Assembly: GCF_002019695.1 (NCBI RefSeq)
Contig: NZ_KV917376.1
Coordinates: 2,816,030 to 2,880,029, forward strand
Direction: 5' to 3'
DNA length: 64,000 bases
Source of the DNA: Evansella clarkii
Lineage (GTDB): Bacteria; Bacillota; Bacilli; Bacillales; Salisediminibacteriaceae
Shown here piece after piece: positions 8,719-18,128 of the stretch; position 1 is the stretch's first letter; every line of letters begins with the position of its first letter. The notes beneath the pieces were generated by a model. The model searched no databases. It had not been told where the DNA came from and saw only the letters and a list, made by a program, of their open reading frames with translations. Both the position numbers and the translations under genes were made by a program.

Positions 8719-10656
8719 ATGAAACGTGTATCCAACGTAACAGTCAGAAAAAGACTTATTTTAGCCTTGTGTGCTGGTCTTGTCGTTTTCATGGTTATGA
8801 TAATAAGGCTCGCTTATGTACAGCTTGTAATAGGAGATGATATCTCATCCCGGGCAGAAGACTCCTGGAGCCGTAATATCCCCTTTGAAGCGAAAAGAGG
8901 GGAGATTCTGGACCGGAACGGAATACCGCTTGCAACTAATATAAGTGCACCATCTGTATTGGTAGTGCCCCGCCAGATAAAAGAGCCGGCAAAAGTGGCA
9001 GGGGAGCTTGCCCAGGTATTAACGATGGAGGAAAAAAAGGCGTATGAATTAGTTACAAAAAACGCTTCGATCGTGCGAATGAATCCTGAGGGCAGAAAAA
9101 TGAGCAATGAACTTGCGCAGAAAGTCAGGGATTTGAAGCTGGACGGTGTTTATATTGCCGAAGATAATAAACGCCATTATCCATTTGGGAAGTACCTGTC
9201 CCATGTACTGGGGTTTGCAGGAATTGATAACCAGGGGCTGACAGGCCTGGAGCTCTATTATGATGAACAGCTTTCTGGCCAGCCAGGGTTCGTTTCCTTC
9301 TACTCAGACGCTAAGGGGAGAAGAATGCCGAATTTAGCAGACGAGTATACAGAGCCGGTGGACGGCCAACACTTAAAATTAACAATCGATACAAGGATTC
9401 AGACGATAATAGAAAGGGAACTGGATATTGCAGAAGCTACATACAATCCTGACGGAGCAATGGCGATTGCAATGGACCCGAAGACAGGAGAAATTCTCGG
9501 CATGTCTTCCCGCCCTGATTACGATCCGGAACGGTTTAAAGAAGTACCTCCGGAAATATACAATCAGAATAAGCCGGTCTGGAGCCAGTACGAGCCAGGA
9601 TCTACTTTCAAAATCATTACGCTTGCTGCCGCCCTCGAGGAAGGAAAAGTAGATCTTGATAAAGATAATTTCCACGACCCAGGGCATATTGAAGTTTCTG
9701 GCCACAGGCTCCGCTGCTGGAAAAAAGGCGGCCATGGTTCTCAAACTTTTCTTGAAGTCGTCCAGAACTCATGTAACCCTGGTTTTGTTGTTTTAGGTGA
9801 ACGCCTTGGCAAAGATACGTTATTTAAATATATTAATGATTTTGGGTTTGGAAGCAAAACAGGCATAGACTTGCAAGGTGAAGGGAAAGGAATACTGTTT
9901 GACCTGGAAAATGTGGGACCACTGGAACTGGCAACCACTGCATTTGGCCAGGGGGTGTCAGTAACTCCCATACAGCAGGTTGCTGCAGTTGCTGCAGCGG
10001 TTAATGGCGGTAATTTGTATCAGCCTTACCTTGCGAAGGAGTGGGTTAATCCGGCCACAGAAGAAGTGATTGCCAATGCCTCGCCGGTATTGAAAAAACA
10101 GGTTATCTCTGAGGAAACCTCTGCCGAAATCCGGAGAGCTCTTGAACACGTGGTAGCTAAAGGCACAGGAAGAGGTGCTTATGTAGATGGCTATCGTGTT
10201 GGAGGGAAGACAGGTACTGCACAGAAAGCGCAGGGCGGAAGATACCTGGAAAACAACCATATCGTTTCCTTTATCGGTTTCGCCCCTGCAGATGATCCTC
10301 AGATTGTTGTCTACGTTGCCGTGGACAACCCGAAAAACACGGTCCAATTCGGTGGGACTGTTGCTGCGCCGATTGTAGGGAATATTATGGAAGATGGCCT
10401 TCGTGCCCTTGGTGTTGAGAGAAGAGCGGAACAAATAGAGAAAGAGAGAATGTGGAATGACGAACCTCTTGTGGAAGTTCCGGATCTTATCGGAAGAACA
10501 ATGAAGGACATCCATGAAGCTTACTATGAGCTGAAGCTTGATGTGGCCGGAGAAGGCAAGGAAGTACTTGTTCAGTCTCCGGAACCGGGGGTCAGAATAA
10601 AAGCTGGTTCGGTAATAAGAATATATATGGGTGACAAAAAAGAAGAGGAACAGTAA
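8719..10656 (+). CDS. spoVD: Stage V sporulation protein D (sporulation-specific PBP)
   Basis: 645 residues, the same length as B. subtilis SpoVD, a class B transpeptidase for spore cortex peptidoglycan in the outer forespore membrane. Membrane segment about 13-36; catalytic Ser295 and Lys298 (STFK), SCN at 351-353, KTG at 497-499; one PASTA domain at about 580-642. Cys333 and Cys352 are both present; the equivalent pair in B. subtilis forms the disulfide opened by the thioredoxin-like protein StoA, so redox control is probably conserved. ATG 8719 is chosen because GGGAGG ends 6 nt upstream; a GTG at 8674 lacks a ribosome binding site. Confidence 0.96.
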   Translation: MKRVSNVTVRKRLILALCAGLVVFMVMIIRLAYVQLVIGDDISSRAEDSWSRNIPFEAKRGEILDRNGIPLATNISAPSVLVVPRQIKEPAKVAGELAQVLTMEEKKAYELVTKNASIVRMNPEGRKMSNELAQKVRDLKLDGVYIAEDNKRHYPFGKYLSHVLGFAGIDNQGLTGLELYYDEQLSGQPGFVSFYSDAKGRRMPNLADEYTEPVDGQHLKLTIDTRIQTIIERELDIAEATYNPDGAMAIAMDPKTGEILGMSSRPDYDPERFKEVPPEIYNQNKPVWSQYEPGSTFKIITLAAALEEGKVDLDKDNFHDPGHIEVSGHRLRCWKKGGHGSQTFLEVVQNSCNPGFVVLGERLGKDTLFKYINDFGFGSKTGIDLQGEGKGILFDLENVGPLELATTAFGQGVSVTPIQQVAAVAAAVNGGNLYQPYLAKEWVNPATEEVIANASPVLKKQVISEETSAEIRRALEHVVAKGTGRGAYVDGYRVGGKTGTAQKAQGGRYLENNHIVSFIGFAPADDPQIVVYVAVDNPKNTVQFGGTVAAPIVGNIMEDGLRALGVERRAEQIEKERMWNDEPLVEVPDLIGRTMKDIHEAYYELKLDVAGEGKEVLVQSPEPGVRIKAGSVIRIYMGDKKEEEQ

Positions 10657-10735
10657 AATGAAAGTTATGAGTTAAAAATGCTCCCCTATGTTAAAACAGG
10701 GGCAGCAGGTGAACAGGCAGGAAAGAGGGATGAAA

Positions 10736-12205
10736 ATGATGCAGTTAAGCAAACTATTAGGAAGACTTCCTTCCTATGAGACTAAGAACAATGAGGATCC
10801 CCTCATTAAGGAATTATATATGGACTCCCGGGAAGTTACTGAAGGGGGGCTTTTCTTTTGTATTAAAGGTTATACGGTGGATGGACACGATTATGCACAG
10901 CAGGCTGCTGAAAATGGCGCTTCAGCCATAATAGCCGAAGATGATATTACTGTCAGCGTTCCGGTAATTAAAGTGAAAGATTCAAAAAGGGCAATGGCTC
11001 TTTTATCGGCAGCATTCTATGGCTACCCTACAACGAAGCTCCATCTGATCGGCGTAACAGGAACAAACGGGAAAACAACGGTAACCCACTTAATTGAAAA
11101 AATCCTTACAGATCATAAAATAAATACCGGAATTATAGGCACGATGTATATGAGGTATGCAGGCAAAGAAGTGACCACTCAGAACACAACACCTGAATCT
11201 CTCACTTTACAAAAAAGTTTTGCCAGTATGGTGGATGAAGGTGTGGAGGCAGTGACGATGGAGGTTTCTTCCCATGCTCTGGAGCTCGGGAGAACACACG
11301 GTGCCCAATTTGATGTGGCTGTTTTTACAAATTTGTCGCAGGACCATCTTGATTTCCATGAAACAATGGATAATTATGCCAGAGCTAAAGGTTTGCTTTT
11401 TGCACAGCTTGGAAACGGCTATGAAGAAGGAAGGCAGCCTAAAGCAGTAATTAATGCAGATGATAAAATGGCAGGATTGATTCAGACCATGACTGCTGCC
11501 CCTCTCTTAACATACGGTATTGATAATGATGCGGACATGAAAGCAGAAAACATAAGGATAACAGAGCGCGGTACCACTTTCGATCTGAGTATCGGGGAAG
11601 AACGTGAGGAAATCACATTAAAGATGACAGGGAGATTCTCTGTTTATAATGCACTCGCAGCGGCAGCGGCATCGTATGTAACCGGAGTAGGCATGAAGAC
11701 TATTGCTGGAAGTTTATCGTCCGTGGAGGGTGTCGCAGGAAGGTTTGAAAGAGTGGATCTCGAAGAAGACTTCCATGTAATTGTCGACTACGCCCATACA
11801 CCAGACAGCCTTCAGAACGTGCTAGAGACGATCAGGGAATTTGCGAAAGGCAAGGTTTCGGTTGTTGTTGGCTGCGGTGGTGACAGAGATAAAACAAAAA
11901 GGCCTCAAATGGCAAAAATTGCAGAACAGCTGGCCGACTTTGTGTACTTAACTTCTGATAACCCTCGTTCAGAGGACCCTGCGGATATTATTGAACATAT
12001 GAAAGCGGGTATAACCGGTACTTCTTATACAGTAATTGAAAATCGCAGGGAAGCTATTTTTGAGGCAGTCCACAGAGCAGAAAAGGATGAAATTATCCTG
12101 ATTGCCGGGAAAGGCCATGAAACATACCAGACAATAGGCAAAGTGAATTACCATTTTGATGACAGAGAAACTGCAAGGGAAGCGGCTGCGGAGGCACGAC
12201 CGTAA
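10736..12205 (+). CDS. murE: UDP-N-acetylmuramoyl-L-alanyl-D-glutamate--2,6-diaminopimelate ligase
   Basis: A 489-residue Mur ligase that adds meso-diaminopimelate to UDP-MurNAc-dipeptide. The ATP-binding loop GTNGKTT lies near residue 108, the Mur ligase central motif EVSSHAL near 178, and the DNPRSEDP motif near residue 405, which marks meso-DAP specificity, is complete. ATG 10736 is favoured because GAAAGAGGG ends 6 nt upstream; ATG 10730 and 10739 are alternatives. The stop overlaps the next start by one base (TAATG), coupling it to the murF-like gene. Confidence 0.95.
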   Translation: MMQLSKLLGRLPSYETKNNEDPLIKELYMDSREVTEGGLFFCIKGYTVDGHDYAQQAAENGASAIIAEDDITVSVPVIKVKDSKRAMALLSAAFYGYPTTKLHLIGVTGTNGKTTVTHLIEKILTDHKINTGIIGTMYMRYAGKEVTTQNTTPESLTLQKSFASMVDEGVEAVTMEVSSHALELGRTHGAQFDVAVFTNLSQDHLDFHETMDNYARAKGLLFAQLGNGYEEGRQPKAVINADDKMAGLIQTMTAAPLLTYGIDNDADMKAENIRITERGTTFDLSIGEEREEITLKMTGRFSVYNALAAAAASYVTGVGMKTIAGSLSSVEGVAGRFERVDLEEDFHVIVDYAHTPDSLQNVLETIREFAKGKVSVVVGCGGDRDKTKRPQMAKIAEQLADFVYLTSDNPRSEDPADIIEHMKAGITGTSYTVIENRREAIFEAVHRAEKDEIILIAGKGHETYQTIGKVNYHFDDRETAREAAAEARP

Positions 12206-12876
12206 TGAAAGGCTTCAGAGAGATGGCAAGAGATTATCTTATTGACCTGGAGCCTGTGGTAATTGCTGTAACCGGAAATGGGAAAAGAACGACTGTTATT
12301 AAGCTGATTGAAGTGATGATTAAAAACCATTTTAAAACAGAAGTGACAGCAGGCAGTGTGTCTGACCCTGCCGCTGCTTTTCTGTCCCTTCTTCAGCTCC
12401 CGGAGGCAACAGATGTATATATATTTGAAGCGGATCCTCAGGACGAGGAAACAGCCGCTGAGCTTTTTCAGGTTCTGCAGCCGGGTTTCAATGTTATTAC
12501 AGGAGTATCCGGAGGTACGGGTGACAGTGAGAGTAATCAAACGAAGAGTGTCATTTCCCTGGCTGAAGATTTGATGAAGGCTTCCGCAAGTCTTATTTTA
12601 GACGGGGACGATCCTCTCCTTGACCGGAAATGGAAGGCAGACGCTGTCAAAGCGGGTTTTTCAGATGGCTGTCTCTTTAAGATACATTCAGTGGAAGAGA
12701 CCAGTCCAAATAATAGTGAATTTTCAATTGAAGGTATCAGGCTTCGGTTTAAAATAAACAGTTCTGAACCACACCATATTAAATGTGCTGTATATGCTGT
12801 TGCCGTCTGCGTGCATTTGGGCCTCCCCGCAGAGGCAGCCGCAGAGGAGCTGGAGAGGTTTTCTTTTTCCGGATAG
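12205..12876 (+). CDS. Shortened, degenerate MurF-like Mur ligase
   Basis: 223 residues covering only the central ATP-binding domain of a Mur ligase of MurF type. AVTGNGKRTTVIKLIE near residue 20 resembles the P-loop TGxxGKTTT but is one residue short with an Arg insertion. YIFEADPQDEETAAEL aligns with the usual LEMGM segment and ILDGDDPLL with the LNADDP segment. The UDP-substrate N-terminal domain, the catalytic His (NIGxAH becomes GVSGGT) and the whole C-terminal domain are missing; a MurF has about 450 residues. The frame is intact, has GGAGG at 12190 and is coupled to murE by a one-base overlap. Many Firmicutes carry murF at this spot. Ligase activity is unlikely. Confidence 0.65.
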   Translation: MKGFREMARDYLIDLEPVVIAVTGNGKRTTVIKLIEVMIKNHFKTEVTAGSVSDPAAAFLSLLQLPEATDVYIFEADPQDEETAAELFQVLQPGFNVITGVSGGTGDSESNQTKSVISLAEDLMKASASLILDGDDPLLDRKWKADAVKAGFSDGCLFKIHSVEETSPNNSEFSIEGIRLRFKINSSEPHHIKCAVYAVAVCVHLGLPAEAAAEELERFSFSG

Positions 12877-13026
12877 CCCGAGCGTCCTGAAACGAAAATT
12901 TACAGCAGAGTTTAACAAAGCATTCGAAAAAAAGCAGAGCCCGCAGAGACAGAGGCCTGTATTTTTGAGGTGACTATCACAGAAACACCGGGTTCAACCG
13001 GCGCAGTACAGAAAGGAGTTCCTGTT

Positions 13027-14013
13027 ATGCTGGAACAAGGCTTGTTATATACATTAATATTATCTTTTTTCATAACTGTAGTTATTTCACCAATTTTTAT
13101 ACCTTTTTTAAGAAGGCTGAAATTCGGCCAGAGTATCAGGGATGAAGGCCCGAAATCCCATCAGAAGAAAAGCGGAACACCAACGATGGGCGGTATTATG
13201 ATCATGTTTTCACTTATTATTTCCGCTTTGGTTATCGCAGGATTCTTCCATTCTGTAGATGTGGAAATTCTTCTTCTTATTTTTGTTACTTTTGGTTTTG
13301 GTCTTTTAGGTTTTCTTGATGATTTTATAAAAGTAGTTAAGAAAAGAAACCTTGGTCTTACTTCGAAACAAAAGTTTCTTGGCCAGGTAGCAATTGCTGC
13401 AATCGTTTATGCAGTATTGCTTTTTCAAACGGATCTCTCCACAGAAATCATTGTACCTGGAACCGGATTTTCTCTTGATATAGGCTGGCTTTATCTTCCT
13501 TTAATTATCGTCATGCTTGTAGGCGCATCTAATGCGGTCAATCTCACAGACGGGCTGGACGGCCTTGTTGCAGGGACGTCGGCAATTGCTTTTGGCGCCT
13601 TTGCTATCATTGCGTACTCCCTGTCTTTATATACCGTTTCTATCTTTTCAGTTGCGGTAGTGGGTGCGGTCTTAGGATTCTTAGTTTTTAATGCACATCC
13701 GGCAAAAGTTTTTATGGGTGATACCGGGTCTCTTGCCCTAGGCGGAGCACTGGCAATGATTGCAATTCTGACAAAAATGGAACTGCTTCTGATTGTGATT
13801 GGCGGAGTTTTTGTCATCGAAACTCTCTCTGTTATCATTCAGGTAATAGCGTTTAAAACTACAGGTAAGCGGGTATTTAAAATGAGTCCTCTTCATCACC
13901 ATTATGAGCTGTCCGGCTGGAGTGAATGGCGTGTTGTTGTTACATTCTGGCTTGTAGGATTCCTGCTTGCAGTAATCGGCGTTTATTTAGTTTACTTAGA
14001 GGTGTTCATCTAA
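13027..14013 (+). CDS. mraY: Phospho-N-acetylmuramoyl-pentapeptide-transferase
   Basis: A 328-residue polytopic membrane enzyme that makes lipid I from UDP-MurNAc-pentapeptide and undecaprenyl phosphate. About ten membrane segments; conserved GTPTMGG (near residue 50), FLDDFIK (near 95), NLTDGLDGL (near 172) and [10 protein letters not shown] (near 228) supply the Mg2+ and catalytic Asp residues, and PLHHHYE is present near 290. ATG 13027 is chosen because AAAGGAG is 8 nt upstream and the product matches family starts; an upstream GTG at 12970 lacks support. The stop overlaps the murD start by one base. Confidence 0.96.
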   Translation: MLEQGLLYTLILSFFITVVISPIFIPFLRRLKFGQSIRDEGPKSHQKKSGTPTMGGIMIMFSLIISALVIAGFFHSVDVEILLLIFVTFGFGLLGFLDDFIKVVKKRNLGLTSKQKFLGQVAIAAIVYAVLLFQTDLSTEIIVPGTGFSLDIGWLYLPLIIVMLVGASNAVNLTDGLDGLVAGTSAIAFGAFAIIAYSLSLYTVSIFSVAVVGAVLGFLVFNAHPAKVFMGDTGSLALGGALAMIAILTKMELLLIVIGGVFVIETLSVIIQVIAFKTTGKRVFKMSPLHHHYELSGWSEWRVVVTFWLVGFLLAVIGVYLVYLEVFI

Positions 14014-15374
14014 TGATAAAGACAACAAAATTCCAGGGTAAAAAAATTCTTGTACTCGGTCTTGCAAAAAGCGGAACGGCTGCAGCTGAACTCCTGCTGG
14101 ATCTGGGAGCAGAAGTTACAGTGAACGACCGGGAGCCTTATGAGAAAAATAAAGAAGCACAGCAGCTGAAGGAAAAAGGAGCTAACGTCGTATGCGGATC
14201 CCATCCGGTGGAGCTTGTTCATAATGAGCTTGACTATGTCGTGAAAAACCCGGGTATCCGGTACGATAATCCTCTTGTGTCAGCTGCCGAACAGAAAGGG
14301 ATACCTGTTATAACGGAAATGGAACTTGCTTATAAAATAAGTGAGGCAGAAATTATCGGTATCACTGGTTCTAACGGAAAGACAACAACTACCACTTATT
14401 TATTTGAAATGCTTAGAGGAGGAGAACGAGAGCCTTTAGTAGCAGGCAATATTGGTGAGGTTGCCTGTGAGGTGGCACAGAGAGCTACCAGTGAAAATAT
14501 AATGGTAACGGAGCTTTCCAGTTTTCAGTTGCTGGGGACCAGGGAATTCCGTCCAAAGATATCTATTCTCCTGAACATTGTTGAAGCCCATCTTGATTAT
14601 CATGGTTCTATGAGTGAATACATAGAGGCAAAAGCAAAAGTGTTTGCCAATCAGAAAGAAAATGATTTCTTTATTTACAATGCTGATGATGAGACGGTAA
14701 GCAGGCTCGCTGAACGCACCCCTGCCAGAAAAGTCCCTTTTTCAACGAAGACTGTTATAGAAGAAGGGGCATGTATCAGGGATGGCTGGCTTGAGGTGTT
14801 CGGCGAAAAACTTATCAAAGCAGAGGAAATGTCGCTTCCTGGGGAACATAATATTGCAAACGGCCTTGCAGCAGCGGCAGCAGCTTATTTATCAGGTGCC
14901 TTAAAGGACAGAATTAAGGATGTACTGAGAACATTTACCGGTGTTGAGCACCGTCTCCAGTTTGTAACGGAGTACGAAGGAAGAAGCTTTTATAATAATT
15001 CAAAAGCAACGAATGTACCTGCCGCCATAACCTCTTTGAAAGCATTTGAAGGAAAACCGGTTGTATTAATTGCGGGCGGCCTTGACAGAGGCGTTCCATT
15101 CACCGGGTTGGTACCGTACTTAAGAGAGAATGTGAAAGCCGTTATTACTTATGGAGAGACAGCTGCAAAGATAGCAGAGGCAGCGGCAGAGGCAGGTGTG
15201 CCGGCAGTGGTAAAAACTTCGGTGCTTTCTGAGGCAGTGTCTGCAGCATACGCCCATTCCTCCTCAGGTGATGTTATTCTTCTGTCTCCTGCGTGCGCTT
15301 CCTGGGATCAGTTCAGGACCTTTGAAGAGCGGGGAGACCATTTTGTTAATGCTGTAAAAAACTTAATACAGTAG
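14013..15374 (+). CDS. murD: UDP-N-acetylmuramoylalanine--D-glutamate ligase
   Basis: A 453-residue Mur ligase adding D-Glu to UDP-MurNAc-L-Ala. N-terminal Rossmann-like domain with VLGLAKSG near residue 12; P-loop GSNGKTTTT near 118; central domain ELSSFQL near 162; NNSKATN near 330 and the C-terminal SPACASWDQF near 425 are MurD signatures. ATG 14013 overlaps the mraY stop in TAATG, with AGAGGTG upstream. Confidence 0.96.
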   Translation: MIKTTKFQGKKILVLGLAKSGTAAAELLLDLGAEVTVNDREPYEKNKEAQQLKEKGANVVCGSHPVELVHNELDYVVKNPGIRYDNPLVSAAEQKGIPVITEMELAYKISEAEIIGITGSNGKTTTTTYLFEMLRGGEREPLVAGNIGEVACEVAQRATSENIMVTELSSFQLLGTREFRPKISILLNIVEAHLDYHGSMSEYIEAKAKVFANQKENDFFIYNADDETVSRLAERTPARKVPFSTKTVIEEGACIRDGWLEVFGEKLIKAEEMSLPGEHNIANGLAAAAAAYLSGALKDRIKDVLRTFTGVEHRLQFVTEYEGRSFYNNSKATNVPAAITSLKAFEGKPVVLIAGGLDRGVPFTGLVPYLRENVKAVITYGETAAKIAEAAAEAGVPAVVKTSVLSEAVSAAYAHSSSGDVILLSPACASWDQFRTFEERGDHFVNAVKNLIQ

Positions 15375-15377
15375 TTG

Positions 15378-15405
15378 TCATGTTTGTCCCTTCTATTCAT
15401 AAAGA
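15378..15405 (+). promoter_or_regulatory. Possible sigma-E-type promoter before spoVE
   Basis: TCATGTT at 15378-15384 and CATAAAGA at 15398-15405 are separated by 13 nt and partly match the sigma-E consensus. B. subtilis spoVE has sigma-E promoters here. The match is imperfect and a chance hit is quite possible. Confidence 0.3.
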
Positions 15406-15452
15406 TAGGTAATAGAGAAGTATTTACTTAATGGAAACCGAGGTGTTCTCTA

Positions 15453-16550
15453 TTGCCTAAAACAAAATCTGCACCTGATATCTTACTAATTGCAGCTACA
15501 GTCTGTTTGTTATCAGCAGGTCTGATTATGGTGTACAGTGCAAGTGCTGTCTGGGCTGAATATAACTTTAATGACAGCTTTTTCTTCTTAAAACGGCAGT
15601 TGTTTTTTGCAGTGCTTGGTGTGGCAGCCATGCTGTTTATGATGAATGTGGACTACTGGACATGGAGAAGAATGACAAAGGTGCTCGTCATCGTCTGTTT
15701 CCTGCTCCTTATAATTGTGCTTATACCAGGAGTAGGGCTTGTGAGGGGCGGGGCAAGAAGCTGGCTTGGTGTCGGAGCTTTTTCTATCCAGCCCTCTGAA
15801 TTTATGAAGATGGCGATGATTTTTTATCTTGCTAAATTTTTATCCGAAAAACAAAAACATATTACTACAGTGAAGCATGGGCTGATCCCTACACTTGGGC
15901 TTGTTATTCTGGCATTTGCCCTTATTATGCTGCAGCCTGACCTTGGAACCGGAATGGTAATGGTACTTACAGGGGTAGTTATGATATTTACCGGAGGAGC
16001 CCGGATAAAGCATTTCGTTTTTCTGGGGCTGCTTGGCCTGGCAGGCTTAACGGGACTAATTCTTTCTGCCCCGTACCGGCTTCAGAGGATCGTTTCCTTT
16101 CTCGATCCGTGGCAGGACCCTTTAGGGAGTGGTTTTCAGATCATCCAGTCTTTATACGCTATAGGTCCAGGCGGGTTGTTAGGCCTTGGGCTTGGTGCCA
16201 GCAGGCAAAAATATTTTTATCTCCCGGAGCCTCAGACGGATTTTATTTTTGCAATTCTGGCGGAAGAACTGGGGTTTCTTGGAGGAGCATTTGTACTTGC
16301 CTGCTTTGCGGTTCTGCTTTGGAGAGGTCTCCGCATTGCTTTGTATGCCCCTGATTTGTACGGAACTTTTCTTGCAGTGGGGATTATTGGCATGATCGCT
16401 ATTCAGGTAATGATAAACATTGGAGTAGTAATCGGGCTGATGCCGGTTACCGGGATTACGCTCCCACTTCTGAGTTATGGAGGTTCTTCTCTTACTTTGA
16501 TGCTTACATCGATAGGCGTTTTGCTTAATATAAGCCGCCATATGAGATAA
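15453..16550 (+). CDS. spoVE: Stage V sporulation protein E (SEDS glycosyltransferase)
   Basis: A 365-residue SEDS-family protein with about ten membrane helices, very similar to B. subtilis SpoVE in the stretches VYSASAVWAEY near the start and QPSEFMKMAM near 115. SpoVE polymerises glycan for the spore cortex together with SpoVD. The conserved catalytic Asp region around PWQDPLGSGFQ (near 218) and GITLPLLSYGGSS near the end are present. It starts at TTG 15453 with GAGGTG upstream. SpoVE and FtsW are close relatives; the position after murD and the detailed similarity favour SpoVE. Confidence 0.93.
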   Translation: MPKTKSAPDILLIAATVCLLSAGLIMVYSASAVWAEYNFNDSFFFLKRQLFFAVLGVAAMLFMMNVDYWTWRRMTKVLVIVCFLLLIIVLIPGVGLVRGGARSWLGVGAFSIQPSEFMKMAMIFYLAKFLSEKQKHITTVKHGLIPTLGLVILAFALIMLQPDLGTGMVMVLTGVVMIFTGGARIKHFVFLGLLGLAGLTGLILSAPYRLQRIVSFLDPWQDPLGSGFQIIQSLYAIGPGGLLGLGLGASRQKYFYLPEPQTDFIFAILAEELGFLGGAFVLACFAVLLWRGLRIALYAPDLYGTFLAVGIIGMIAIQVMINIGVVIGLMPVTGITLPLLSYGGSSLTLMLTSIGVLLNISRHMR

Positions 16551-16948
16551 GTGCCATAATGCGGTCCTTTTTGCTTCTGCTTTTCAGCAGTTGCTTTTTT
16601 GTTTGCTATTGAAAAAACCTTCAGATTATAGTCATCAGGACACTAACTTTTGCGCTATAATAGTAAGAGACAGGAAATGTTCTTTTCCCGGGGAGGCTGC
16701 GGCGTTGCCCGCAGCAAAGAAGACACAGTGATTACGACCGAAGGGAAGTAAGAGCTGATGTCGCACTTGTACTCTGGAGTGAAAGCGAGTTCGTGCAGAG
16801 CTCATCTACACCCCTTATTTAATAACAATGTTAATGAGGAGCAAAAGTAATACTCATAAATTTGATAATATTCCAACTCAGCCGTATTGGATTTTATAAA
16901 ATAATGAAATAAACAACCTGGTTAAAACAACTTTTGATGGAGGTAATG
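16551..16948 (+). other. Non-coding gap where murG is expected
   Basis: No coding region is seen in 398 nt between spoVE and murB, where Bacillus genomes usually have murG. A TATAAT lies at 16656-16661 without a good -35. A 7-bp GC-rich hairpin (GCTGCGG, 16696-16702, with 16709-16715) follows, then a region near 16750-16805 with short inverted pairs (GAGC/GCTC, GCAC/GTGC) around AAGCGAG, slightly resembling the interior of the mobile element at 26.5 kb. No remnant of murG is recognisable. Confidence 0.6.
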
Positions 16949-17857
16949 ATGGAAAAGCTATTAAAGAAACTGGAAGAACTTAATGTTGGGAAAATAAAAG
17001 AAAATGAACCATTAAAAAATCACACAACGTGGAAAATCGGCGGTCCTGCCAGAATTTTTTACGAGCCCGACACAGCGGAAAACCTGCAGACTGCCATGAA
17101 GGAGATTATTGCCTCCGGTGTGCCTTGGCTCGTAGTAGGAAAGGGCTCGAATCTGCTCGTTTCTGATAAGGGAATAAATGGTGTCGTAATTAAATTTGGT
17201 GAAAACTTCGCTCATTATGAAATTGAAGATGATAAGCTTTTAAGAGTAACCGCCGGATACTCTGTAATTAAACTAACTACCCTGATCAGTAAGCAGGGAT
17301 ATTCGGGATTCGAGTTTGCGGGAGGTATTCCGGGGACGATTGGCGGAGCTGTTTTTATGAACGCCGGGGCTCATGGGTCAGATATATCAAAAATATTAAA
17401 AAGAGCACTTATACTTCTTCCTGACGGGAGTTTTAAATGGTACACAAATGAAGAAATGGACTATTCCTACAGAACGTCCCGCCTGCAGAAAGAGGCAGGA
17501 ATTTGTGTGGAAGCTGAATTTAACATCAAAAAAGGCGACAAAGAAAAGATTACAAAAGAAATGCAGGCTAATAAAGATTACCGGAGGGAGTCGCAGCCTT
17601 TTAAACACCCTACGTGCGGTAGTGTATTCAGAAACCCTCTCCCTAAATATGCAGGAAGGCTTATTGAAGAAGCAGGTCTGAAAGGATATTCCGTAGGCGG
17701 GGCCCAGATTTCCGACATTCATGCAAACTTTATTGTTAACAATGGAGACGCGACAGCAAAAGATGTTATGGGTCTGATTAAACACGTACAGACTACTATC
17801 TATGAGAAATTCGGCGTCAAAATGGAAACGGAAGTTGAACAGGTAGGGGATAATTAA
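16949..17857 (+). CDS. murB: UDP-N-acetylenolpyruvoylglucosamine reductase
   Basis: A 302-residue FAD enzyme that reduces UDP-GlcNAc-enolpyruvate to UDP-MurNAc. FAD-binding motifs VGKGSNLLV near residue 65 and GIPGTIGGAVFMNAGAHG near 125 are clear; GSVFRNP near 222 carries the proton-donor Ser and the C-terminal HANFIVN near 262 is present. Type IIa, as in Bacillus. I chose ATG 16949 (MEKLLKKLEE) because GGAGG at 16939-16943 is 5 nt upstream; ATG 16946 and TTG 16934 are alternatives. Confidence 0.95.
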   Translation: MEKLLKKLEELNVGKIKENEPLKNHTTWKIGGPARIFYEPDTAENLQTAMKEIIASGVPWLVVGKGSNLLVSDKGINGVVIKFGENFAHYEIEDDKLLRVTAGYSVIKLTTLISKQGYSGFEFAGGIPGTIGGAVFMNAGAHGSDISKILKRALILLPDGSFKWYTNEEMDYSYRTSRLQKEAGICVEAEFNIKKGDKEKITKEMQANKDYRRESQPFKHPTCGSVFRNPLPKYAGRLIEEAGLKGYSVGGAQISDIHANFIVNNGDATAKDVMGLIKHVQTTIYEKFGVKMETEVEQVGDN

Positions 17858-17880
17858 CATTGCAGCGCTACTGAAATATA

Positions 17881-17958
17881 GATAATGGAACAGCTTAGGC
17901 TGGCGGGAAATAAGTGTAGTTTTCTGTCAGCCGGATTTTCCGGCAGGAGGCTGTTATC
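17881..17958 (+). other. Structured intergenic element between murB and divIB
   Basis: A 13-bp stem (17898-17910 with 17920-17932, including G-T pairs, 9-nt loop) is followed by a small CCGG hairpin (17931-17943); an outer pairing GATAA...CAGC with GCTGTTATC (17950-17958) could enclose both. There is no T-run, so it is not a simple terminator. It could be a processed mRNA structure or a repeat; no known RNA family was recognised. Confidence 0.4.
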
Positions 17959-18128
17959 CAGGCTGAGGAGAACAGAGCTGGTGGGTAAAAGCGGATGACA
18001 TAGTTAAAGTTTATTTCTGCTGCGGCAAAAATAAACAAAAGGTGGACAAGTTTTTTAAATTTTTGTCGATTAGTGTAAAAATCAGGTTTTCTCAAACTGC
18101 GCCATGCTATACAATGGAGGAAAGACAG

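Noticed and set aside
12877..13026. Frameshifted continuation of the murF-like gene
   Set aside because: Only 150 nt remain before mraY, too short for the MurF C-terminal domain, and no frame resembles it.
16561..16606. Terminator after spoVE
   Set aside because: A T-rich stretch is present but the CTGC/GCAG stem is only 4 bp.
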